Of a stretch of DNA of 34,071 nt, positions 1 through 6,533 are shown piece after piece. Source of the DNA: Halomarinibacterium sp041392125 (GTDB lineage: Bacteria > Bacteroidota > Bacteroidia > Flavobacteriales > Flavobacteriaceae); assembly GCA_041392125.1 (NCBI GenBank), contig JAWKMR010000016.1, positions 1 to 34,071 of the forward strand. Direction: 5' to 3'. Positions within the stretch are counted from its first letter, which is position 1; the number at the start of each line of letters is the position of its first letter. A program made the position numbers and the translations under genes. The notes below the pieces were generated by a model. It searched no databases, was not told the DNA's origin, and worked only from the letters and a program-made list of their open reading frames with translations.

Positions 1-722
1 CTTTTTAGATAATTTTTAAAATCTTCTGAAAGTTCATCCGAACTTATAATAACCGCATCAGAATGGTCCATAGCGGTTTTCATGACATTAAAATACGTAG
101 GATTCGCTAAATGCGAAATGGTTGCTTCTGCAATTCCATCAAACTTAATTTTGTCTATCAATTTAATATCTAACGAACCTTGAAAGCCCGGATTGTATAA
201 AGAGGTAACAATTTTACTGGTTTCAAAAAGAGGCTCGTTGCTATAATATGTTTTTAAATATAAAGGAAGAAAAGATGCTAGCCAGCCGTGTACGTGAATA
301 ATATCGGGAGACCAGTTCAGTTTTTTTACTGTTTCAATAACTCCTTTGGCAAAAAATAAGGCTCGTTCATCATTGTCCGGAAAAAGATTGCCTTCTTCAT
401 CTGCATAGGTAGCTTTTCTTTTAAAATAATCTTCATTGTCTATAAAATAAACCTGCATTCGCTCTTTCGGAATAGAGGCTACTTTTATAATAAGAGGCAT
501 ATCAAGGTCATTAATCACCAAATTCATTCCTGAAAGACGAATTACTTCGTGCAGTTGGTGCCTTCGTTCATTAATATTACCATACCTGGGCATGAAGATT
601 CGAATTTGTCCTTCATTGTTATTGACCATCCTAGGGGCTTCAAACGACATGGAAGAAATCTCGGTCTCTGGTAAGTAAGGAATTACTTCTGAAGACACAT
701 ACAAGACTCTTTTATCTTTCAT
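1..722 (-). CDS. Glycogen/starch synthase-like protein (GT5 N-terminal domain), partial
   Basis: The first ~240 residues are visible and the 3' end is cut by the window edge. The reading frame opens with MKDKRVLYVSSEVIPYLPE, which resembles the first strand of bacterial GlgA (GT5). Later stretches RIFMPRYGNINERRHQLHEV and DIIHVHGWLASFLPLYLK match the GlgA segments around MPRY and the H-x-W loop. GlgA adds glucose from ADP-glucose to a glucan. The KTGGL motif that binds ADP-glucose in classical GlgA is absent: where it should lie the protein reads PETEISSMSFEAPR. From memory, Bacteroidota carry short GlgA-like proteins of about 270 residues with only this domain, and this is probably one, but the missing end prevents a length check. 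Transcribed divergently from panC, with a -7 box at 760-767. Synthase activity is an inference from fold similarity only. Confidence 0.75.
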   Translation of the reverse strand, partial: MKDKRVLYVSSEVIPYLPETEISSMSFEAPRMVNNNEGQIRIFMPRYGNINERRHQLHEVIRLSGMNLVINDLDMPLIIKVASIPKERMQVYFIDNEDYFKRKATYADEEGNLFPDNDERALFFAKGVIETVKKLNWSPDIIHVHGWLASFLPLYLKTYYSNEPLFETSKIVTSLYNPGFQGSLDIKLIDKIKFDGIAEATISHLANPTYFNVMKTAMDHSDAVIISSDELSEDFKNYLK

Positions 723-759
723 AAATACTATCTTTAACTGGCTGGGTGTTTTAAACACG

Positions 760-767
760 CAAAATTA
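760..767 (-). promoter_or_regulatory. Putative -7 box for the GlgA-like gene
   Basis: On the minus strand this reads TAATTTTG, an exact match to the Bacteroidota -7 consensus TAnnTTTG, 37 bases before the ATG. No good -33 TTTG is seen at the usual ~19-base spacing, so the call is modest. Confidence 0.4.
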
Positions 768-798
768 CGAAAATTTATGCAGATTGCGCTTAATATCT

Positions 799-806
799 TA
801 ATTTTG
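799..806 (+). promoter_or_regulatory. Putative -7 box for the panC operon
   Basis: TAATTTTG matches TAnnTTTG exactly and ends 17 bases before the panC ATG, which would leave a leader of about 10 bases. A TTG at 784-786 is closer (12 bases) than a normal -33 element. It sits back to back with the minus-strand box at 760-767. Confidence 0.45.
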
Positions 807-823
807 CTCGATTTTTATAACCT

Positions 824-1669
824 ATGGTATATCACACACAGCTATCTCTTAAAAAGAAACTCGAGGGATATATTTCACAACGAAAAAATATAGGATTGGT
901 CCCTACCATGGGGGCTTTGCATAAAGGACATCTTTCATTGGTTAAAAAGGCCTTGAAAATGAACGACTTGGTCGTGGTAAGTATTTTTGTAAATCCTACT
1001 CAATTTGACAACTCCAAAGATTTAAAAAAATATCCCCGAACCCTTGAAGAAGATGTAACTCTCCTAAAAACTCTAAAAGGAACCATTTTTATTTACGCTC
1101 CCGAAGCATCCGATTTGTATGGAACTGAAGTGGTCTCCAAAAAATATCATTTTGGCGGCTTGGAAAAACAAATGGAAGGGAAATTTCGAAAAGGACATTT
1201 TGATGGTGTTGGCACCGTCCTTAATTTATTGTTTAGAGCGGTTATGCCTACCCATGCCTATTTTGGGGAAAAAGACTTTCAGCAGTTACAAATTGTAAAA
1301 AAGCTAATAGAAATTGAAAAACTCCCAATTACCATTGTAGGTTGCCCTATTGAAAGAGAACCTCACGGGCTTGCCATGAGTTCCCGTAATAAAAGACTTT
1401 CGGAAACACAGTTTAAAGAAGCTTCCCTGATTCATAAAATATTGAAAGAAATTCAAGAAAATTTCGACCAAGCAAGCATTGCAAAATTGCATAAAATGGT
1501 GGAAAAACAATTTTCAAAAAACACATGGTTAACCCTCGAGTATTTTGAAATAGCCGCCATCAAAAACCTGAAACCGGCCCAACGAAAAATCAAAGGAAAT
1601 ACCTACAGAGCTTTTATAGCTGCTTTTGCAGGAGAGGTTCGGTTAATCGATAATATCGCTTTAAATTAA
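824..1669 (+). CDS. panC: Pantothenate synthetase
   Basis: Pantoate--beta-alanine ligase, the ATP-dependent cytosolic step that joins pantoate and beta-alanine to give pantothenate, the precursor of coenzyme A. The 281-residue length is normal. Visible hallmarks are the nucleotidyltransferase HIGH-type motif HKGH (residues 33-36, within TMGALHKGHLSLV), VFVNPTQF-like SIFVNPTQF, GKFRKGHFDGVGTVL in the pantoate-binding region, YFGEKDFQQL, and the KMSKS-like loop AMSSRN. It is followed after 12 bases by panD, whose product makes its beta-alanine substrate, so the two likely share a transcript. The start is the first ATG after a -7 box at 799-806. Confidence 0.97.
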   Translation: MVYHTQLSLKKKLEGYISQRKNIGLVPTMGALHKGHLSLVKKALKMNDLVVVSIFVNPTQFDNSKDLKKYPRTLEEDVTLLKTLKGTIFIYAPEASDLYGTEVVSKKYHFGGLEKQMEGKFRKGHFDGVGTVLNLLFRAVMPTHAYFGEKDFQQLQIVKKLIEIEKLPITIVGCPIEREPHGLAMSSRNKRLSETQFKEASLIHKILKEIQENFDQASIAKLHKMVEKQFSKNTWLTLEYFEIAAIKNLKPAQRKIKGNTYRAFIAAFAGEVRLIDNIALN

Positions 1670-1677
1670 TACCTTTG
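1670..1677 (+). promoter_or_regulatory. Putative -7 box just before panD
   Basis: TACCTTTG, an exact TAnnTTTG match, lies in the 12-base gap between panC and panD, four bases before the panD ATG. It would give an internal, essentially leaderless panD transcript. No -33 TTTG is seen. Confidence 0.3.
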
Positions 1678-1681
1678 TCCA

Positions 1682-2032
1682 ATGATGATTCACGTAGTAA
1701 AATCGAAAATACACAGAGTTAAAGTCACCGGTGCAGACCTCAACTACATTGGAAGCATTACCATTGATGAAGACCTGATGGATGCCGCCAACATTATTGA
1801 AGGCGAAAAAGTACAAATTGTGAATAATAATAATGGTGAACGTTTTGAAACTTACGCCATTCCCGGTCCTAGAAATAGTGGTGAAATAACTCTAAACGGT
1901 GCTGCCGCCAGAAAAGTAGCTCCCGGCGATATCCTTATTCTTATTACCTATGCTATCATGGATATAGCCGAAGCCAAAAAGTTTAAACCGGCATTGGTTT
2001 TCCCGAATGAAAAAAACAACCTTTTAACCTAA
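1682..2032 (+). CDS. panD: Aspartate 1-decarboxylase (pyruvoyl enzyme)
   Basis: Decarboxylates L-aspartate to beta-alanine for pantothenate synthesis. The 116-residue proenzyme cleaves itself between Gly24 and Ser25 (in YIGSITID), and the serine becomes the pyruvoyl cofactor. The conserved start KSKIHRVKVTGADLNYIGS, the Tyr22 before the cleavage site, and NGAAARKVAPGDILILITYA near the C terminus are typical. Counting from the first of two adjacent ATGs places the cleavage pair at 24/25, as in the E. coli enzyme, which supports that start. It is the second gene of the pan operon. The PanM/PanZ maturation factor of enterobacteria is not seen here, as expected outside that group. Confidence 0.97.
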   Translation: MMIHVVKSKIHRVKVTGADLNYIGSITIDEDLMDAANIIEGEKVQIVNNNNGERFETYAIPGPRNSGEITLNGAAARKVAPGDILILITYAIMDIAEAKKFKPALVFPNEKNNLLT

Positions 2033-2033
2033 T

Positions 2034-2996
2034 TTGAACAAATCCCTTTCAAAGTTTTTACAACTTTTTATACCACTAGCGTTAGGGGTTTTACTCATTT
2101 GGTATTTCTATTCAAAGTTTACTCCACAGCAGTGGAACGAATTGGTTTTTCATTTTAAAAATGCCAACTACTTACTGGTAACAGCTTCGGTTTTAATGAG
2201 TGTTTTAAGCCACGGGATTAGAGCCTATCGTTGGAATTTTATGCTCGAGCCCCTTGGGTATAAACCCAAATTACTGAACAACTTTTTTGCCGTTTCTACC
2301 GCTTATTTCATGAATCTTTTTATTCCTAAAAGCGGTGAAGTTTCTCGCGCCGTGGTGTTAGATAAGTATGAGAAAGTTCCTTTTGAAAAAGGTTTTGGAA
2401 CCATTATTTCTGAAAGAGTGGTGGATTTGTTCTTTCTCTTTTTATTTACCATTTTGGCTGTATTACTACAATTTGATGTGCTGTTCGATTACATTTCAAA
2501 GCTTATCCCTTTTAGCAAATTACTCATTATCCTATGTATACTTTTTTTAGGATTGGTCGTTTTTTATCTGTTTTTGAAAAAATCGAATGGATTCTTGGCT
2601 TCCAAAATAAAAACATTTGCTCGAGGGCTTAAAGAAGGCGTCTTTAGTATCCTAAAAATGAAAAAGAAAGGCGCTTTTATCTTTCATAGCCTTATTATTT
2701 GGGGGCTTTATCTTTTCTCCTTTTATACAGCAACACTTGCTTTACCGGAAACTTCAACCATAAGTTTTGGTATTATTATTATCACCTTTGTAGTGGGAAG
2801 TTTTACGTTTGCTTTTACTAATAGCGGCTTAGGATATTATCCATTAGCTATCGCAGGAATTTTACTTCTTTTTGGAATTCCTGAAACTGCAGGAACTGCT
2901 TTGGGATGGATTGTTTGGACTTCCAATGTCATTTATATAGTTGTTTCGGGTATTTTGTCTTTGGTTTTTCTTCCTATTTATAACCGAAAGAAATAG
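2034..2996 (+). CDS. Flippase-like integral membrane protein (LPG-synthase TM domain family)
   Basis: A 320-residue polytopic inner-membrane protein with about eight hydrophobic helices. It belongs to the UPF0104 / lysylphosphatidylglycerol synthase transmembrane family, which includes the flippase part of MprF and AglD-type proteins. Family signs are HGIRAYRWNFMLEPLGY (residues ~60-76), the SKSGEVSRAVVL-type stretch IPKSGEVSRAVVLDKYE, and ISERVVDLFFLFLF. The substrate is unknown; lipid or lipid-linked sugar translocation is inference. The only credible start is TTG at 2034, one base after the panD stop, because the next in-frame ATG would delete the first helix. Tight packing suggests translational coupling with panD. 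I recall this neighbour as common next to panCD in Flavobacteriaceae, but no link to coenzyme A synthesis is known. Confidence 0.85.
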   Translation: MNKSLSKFLQLFIPLALGVLLIWYFYSKFTPQQWNELVFHFKNANYLLVTASVLMSVLSHGIRAYRWNFMLEPLGYKPKLLNNFFAVSTAYFMNLFIPKSGEVSRAVVLDKYEKVPFEKGFGTIISERVVDLFFLFLFTILAVLLQFDVLFDYISKLIPFSKLLIILCILFLGLVVFYLFLKKSNGFLASKIKTFARGLKEGVFSILKMKKKGAFIFHSLIIWGLYLFSFYTATLALPETSTISFGIIIITFVVGSFTFAFTNSGLGYYPLAIAGILLLFGIPETAGTALGWIVWTSNVIYIVVSGILSLVFLPIYNRKK

Positions 2997-3061
2997 TACT
3001 CTTTTTCCAAAGATATCAATCTTCAAAATTTAGTATCTTTCCAACAGTAAATTTAAACCCC

Positions 3062-4216
3062 ATGAAAAAATTATTTTCAACTATTTGCTTTGCCTTTTTT
3101 GCGATAACTTCTTTTTCGCAATCCAAAGTGATTTACGAAGAGATAAGTTCTTTTAAACTGGAAGAATCGCGCCGATTAAAAATTCAATTACCGAGAGATT
3201 ATGAAGAAAATATTGAAAAATCGTATCCCATTGTAGTCGTATTGGATGCCAATTACCTCTTTGAACCCGTTGCCGGGAATGTTGATTTTTTTAGCTATTG
3301 GGAAGACATGCCCGAAGCTATTGTGGTAGGCGTCATGCAAGGGGATAAACGTTATGAAGACTGTAGTTATGACGATACCAACTTTATGCCCGAAGAAAAA
3401 GGTGCCAGCTTTTTTGAATTTATTGGTCTTGAATTGATTCCTTACATAGATGCTAATTTCCGTACAGCAAAATTTACCATTGCCGTGGGGCACGATTTTA
3501 CTGCAAACTTTATAAACTATTACCTCTTTAAAGATCCACCATTATTTAACGGTTATATTTGTTTAAGTCCCGATTTGGCTCCTATGATGGACGAACGCCT
3601 GCCGGAACGTATCCCCAGTATAGAATCGAAACTATTTTACTACCTCGCTACGGGAAGCGACGACATTAAAAGTTTAATGGAAATTACCACCGATTTAGAC
3701 AAGCTGTTATCTCCTCTAAAGTCGGATAATTTTGCCTATTATTTTGACAATTTTGAAGGAGCAACTCATTACTCTTTAGTAGCACGGGCTATCCCATCGG
3801 CCATGGAGAAGATATTCTCTGTGTATCGCCCTATTTCAAAGGAAGAATTTAACGAAAAACTGATGAAAATGGATACCCCAATTCATCAGTATTTAGTAGA
3901 TAAGTATAAAACCATCCAGGATTTGTTTGGGCTTACCAACCCTATTCGAGTAAACGATTTTATTGCTACCGCCACTGCATGCGAAAAGAAAAAACAGTGG
4001 GATTCCCTTCGTGAAATTGCTACTATGGCGCAAAAACAATATCCGGAAACCGTTCTAGGAGATTATTATTTGGGGCGTTATTATGAAGAAGTGGGCGAAC
4101 CTAAAAAAGCCATGAGAACCTTTCAATCTGGGTTTGATAAAGAAGAAGTAGATTTTATTACAGTAGATCTCATGTTAGAAAGAGCCGATAAGATTAAAGA
4201 AGATTTTGGGTATTAA
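3062..4216 (+). CDS. Secreted esterase-fold protein with TPR-like C terminus, nucleophile Ser replaced by Asp
   Basis: A 384-residue alpha/beta-hydrolase of the putative esterase D / ferric-enterobactin esterase family. A signal peptide covers about residues 1-20 (MKKLFSTICFAFFAITSFSQ). Family marks are YPIVVVLDANYLFEP, IVVGVMQGDKRYEDCS and the His loop ATHYSLVARAIPSAM (His236). The nucleophile elbow, usually G-H-S-x-G, reads G143-H144-D145-F146, so the serine is missing. Residues ~325-365 contain a TPR-like pair of helices (LGDYYLGRYYEEVGEPKKAM). The protein probably acts in the periplasm or at the surface, either as a non-catalytic binding protein or with changed chemistry. It follows the flippase gene after 65 bases, and its stop overlaps the radA start by one base (TAATG). 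Confidence 0.85.
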   Translation: MKKLFSTICFAFFAITSFSQSKVIYEEISSFKLEESRRLKIQLPRDYEENIEKSYPIVVVLDANYLFEPVAGNVDFFSYWEDMPEAIVVGVMQGDKRYEDCSYDDTNFMPEEKGASFFEFIGLELIPYIDANFRTAKFTIAVGHDFTANFINYYLFKDPPLFNGYICLSPDLAPMMDERLPERIPSIESKLFYYLATGSDDIKSLMEITTDLDKLLSPLKSDNFAYYFDNFEGATHYSLVARAIPSAMEKIFSVYRPISKEEFNEKLMKMDTPIHQYLVDKYKTIQDLFGLTNPIRVNDFIATATACEKKKQWDSLREIATMAQKQYPETVLGDYYLGRYYEEVGEPKKAMRTFQSGFDKEEVDFITVDLMLERADKIKEDFGY

Positions 4217-5577
4217 TGACAAAAGTAAAAACCACTTTTTTTTGTCAAAATTGCGGTACTCAATTCGCAAAGTGGCAAGGACAATGTACCTCTTGTAAAG
4301 AATGGAATACCATTGCCGAAGAAATTCTTCAAAAGGAGGTTAAATTGTCATGGAATGTTTCAGAAACCCCATCCAAGAGAGTTGCAAAACCACAACGTGT
4401 TTCTGAAATTTCTACTGCTTCCGAAATTCGATTAAATACTCTAGACGAAGAGCTCAATCGTGTGTTAGGAGGCGGTTTAGTTCCCGGTTCCTTAACGCTC
4501 TTAGGTGGGGAACCCGGTATTGGGAAAAGCACACTTATGTTACAAGTAGCACTGAAACTTCCGTTTAAAACTTTATATGTCTCAGGAGAAGAAAGTGCCC
4601 AACAAATTAAAATGCGTGCGGAACGAATTCTTCCCAAAGCAGAAAATTGTTTTATCCTTACCGAAACCAAAACCCAACATATTTTTAGGCATATTGCCGA
4701 GTTGGAACCGGATGTAGTGGTGATTGACTCTATCCAAACCCTGCAAACCGATGTCATTGAGAGCACTGCAGGAAGTATTTCGCAAATACGGGAATGCACT
4801 TCCGAATTAATCAAATTTGCCAAGGAAACCGATACCCCGGTTATTTTAATTGGTCACATTACCAAAGACGGGAACATTGCCGGCCCTAAAATTTTGGAGC
4901 ACATGGTAGATACTGTGTTACAGTTTGAAGGCGATCGTAACCATGTATATAGAATTCTTCGAGCCCATAAAAACCGCTTTGGCAGTACGAATGAATTAGG
5001 AATCTATGAAATGCAAGGCAGTGGTTTGCGGGAAGTATCAAATCCTTCAGAAATACTCATTTCTAAAAATGACGAAGACCTAAGTGGAACCGCTATTGCT
5101 GCCACTTTGGAAGGTATGCGCCCTTTAATGATTGAAATTCAAGCCTTAGTAAGCACGGCGGTCTATGGCACGCCACAACGTTCTGCCACGGGTTATAACG
5201 CGAAACGGTTGAATATGCTGTTAGCCGTGTTAGAAAAACGCGCCGGATTTAAATTGGGTGCCAAAGATGTTTTCCTCAATATTACCGGAGGCATTACGGT
5301 AGATGATCCCGCTATCGATTTGGCGGTCGTGGCCGCAGTACTATCCTCGAATATTGATATTGCCATCGATAAATCCATGTGTTTTGCTGCCGAAATTGGC
5401 TTGGCTGGGGAAGTACGTCCCGTCACCCGAATTGAACAACGTATTTTGGAAGCCGAAAAATTAGGTTTTGGAAGTATTGTGATTTCTAAATACTGTAAAC
5501 TTCCCAAGCAAAATTATACCATCAATATCATTAAAGTGGCTAAGGTTAATGATGTGGTGAAACATCTGTTTAGTTAA
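4216..5577 (+). CDS. radA: DNA repair protein RadA (Sms)
   Basis: RecA-like ATPase that helps branch migration in homologous recombination and, in some bacteria, natural transformation. The 453 residues show the full domain order: a C4 zinc finger with Cys10, Cys13, Cys24 and Cys27; the Walker A loop GGEPGIGKST (97-106); VVVIDSIQT as Walker B; the RadA-specific KNRFG motif (252-256); and a C-terminal Lon-protease-like domain (GYNAKRLNMLLAVLEKRAG onward, ending with AEIGLAGEVRPV). The start ATG overlaps the preceding stop by one base, which implies translational coupling. It is the last gene of the pan-radA run; convergent exodeoxyribonuclease III begins its 3' end 65 bases away. Confidence 0.97.
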   Translation: MTKVKTTFFCQNCGTQFAKWQGQCTSCKEWNTIAEEILQKEVKLSWNVSETPSKRVAKPQRVSEISTASEIRLNTLDEELNRVLGGGLVPGSLTLLGGEPGIGKSTLMLQVALKLPFKTLYVSGEESAQQIKMRAERILPKAENCFILTETKTQHIFRHIAELEPDVVVIDSIQTLQTDVIESTAGSISQIRECTSELIKFAKETDTPVILIGHITKDGNIAGPKILEHMVDTVLQFEGDRNHVYRILRAHKNRFGSTNELGIYEMQGSGLREVSNPSEILISKNDEDLSGTAIAATLEGMRPLMIEIQALVSTAVYGTPQRSATGYNAKRLNMLLAVLEKRAGFKLGAKDVFLNITGGITVDDPAIDLAVVAAVLSSNIDIAIDKSMCFAAEIGLAGEVRPVTRIEQRILEAEKLGFGSIVISKYCKLPKQNYTINIIKVAKVNDVVKHLFS

Positions 5578-5585
5578 GTACAAGA

Positions 5586-5610
5586 ATTTTACATATTATT
5601 ATCGTAAAAT
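5586..5610. terminator. Weak AT-rich hairpin between radA and xth
   Basis: ATTTTAC (5586-5592) pairs with GTAAAAT (5604-5610) around an 11-base loop between two convergent genes. The stem is short and AT-rich, so a terminator role is only plausible. Confidence 0.3.
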
Positions 5611-5642
5611 AGATTTTCATTCCTATCTATCTGAAAATTCTT

Positions 5643-6410
5643 TCAAGAGAATTGCAACTCCACTAAATGCGGGCAATGGTCACTATGCTCTGCCTCGGGT
5701 AAAATTACCGCTCTTTTCAAATTATCTTCTAGAGGTTGTGCTACCATATTATAATCAATACGCCAACCTTTGTTATTGGCTCTGGAATTGGCACGGTAAC
5801 TCCACCACGTATAATTATGAGGTTCTTTGTTGAAGTGACGGAAACTGTCTATAAATCCACTTTTTATAAAACCGTCCAGCCATTGGCGTTCCACGGGTAA
5901 AAAGCCGGAAACATTCGCATTTCGGATTGGGTCATGAATGTCGATAGCCTCGTGACAAATATTATAATCTCCACAAATCACCAAATTGGGGATTTCCTTC
6001 TTTAAATTAGTAATATAGGTTTGGAAATCGGCCATATAGGTAAGTTTATGGTCCAGTCGATCGATGTTGGTACCGCTGGGCAAATACAAACTCATGACCG
6101 AAACGTTGTCAAAATCAAGACGGATGTTTCTTCCTTCGGTATCCATATATGGGATTCCCGTACCGTATGCCACATGATTGGGTTGTATTTTGCTGAAAAT
6201 GGCTACGCCACTATATCCTTTCTTTTGAGCACTATACCAATAGTGATAGGGATAGCCTGCGGCTTCAATTTCAGCAACTTCAACTTGATCCACGGTTGCT
6301 TTGGTTTCTTGAATACAAATTACATCAGGGTTAGCAGCTTGCAGCCATTCTAAAAATCCTTTGCGCATAGCTGCACGAATACCATTTACATTGTAAGAAA
6401 TAATCTTCAT
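5643..6410 (-). CDS. xth: Exodeoxyribonuclease III (AP endonuclease)
   Basis: A 255-residue Mg-dependent endonuclease/exonuclease/phosphatase-fold enzyme of base-excision repair that nicks DNA at abasic sites and trims 3' ends. Catalytic motifs are in place: SYNVNGIRAA (Asn7 region), IQETK with metal-binding Glu35, YLPSGTN, VICGDYNICHEAIDIHDP with the catalytic Asp and Asn, and the terminal SDH triad EHSDHCPHL (Asp244, His245). The length and start MKIISYNVNG match the ExoIII/Xth family rather than the longer eukaryotic APE1 type. Convergent with radA and divergent from the large outer-membrane gene. Confidence 0.95.
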   Translation of the reverse strand: MKIISYNVNGIRAAMRKGFLEWLQAANPDVICIQETKATVDQVEVAEIEAAGYPYHYWYSAQKKGYSGVAIFSKIQPNHVAYGTGIPYMDTEGRNIRLDFDNVSVMSLYLPSGTNIDRLDHKLTYMADFQTYITNLKKEIPNLVICGDYNICHEAIDIHDPIRNANVSGFLPVERQWLDGFIKSGFIDSFRHFNKEPHNYTWWSYRANSRANNKGWRIDYNMVAQPLEDNLKRAVILPEAEHSDHCPHLVELQFS

Positions 6411-6418
6411 AGGTCATC

Positions 6419-6494
6419 TTTTTTCTGAAACCACTAAAATAAATAACCTTGTATATTTACCCATAGGATTATGCGAAAGGTTTTCAGAAAAAAA
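6419..6494. repeat. Inverted repeat in the xth / outer-membrane-protein divergent gap
   Basis: The left arm TTTTTTCTGAAACC (6419-6432) and right arm GGTTTTCAGAAAAAAA (6479-6494) are reverse complements apart from one extra A. They flank a 46-base spacer between the two divergent start codons. Position suggests an operator or cruciform-capable site, but the arms are also two copies of a word that is frequent across the window. Confidence 0.5.
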
Positions 6495-6533
6495 TCAACA
6501 AAATAAAAACCGCCACAACGAGTTTTACAGGTA

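Noticed and set aside
4329..4823. 164-codon open frame opposite radA
   Set aside because: It mirrors the conserved RadA coding sequence, has no recognisable domain, and starts inside the ATPase region.
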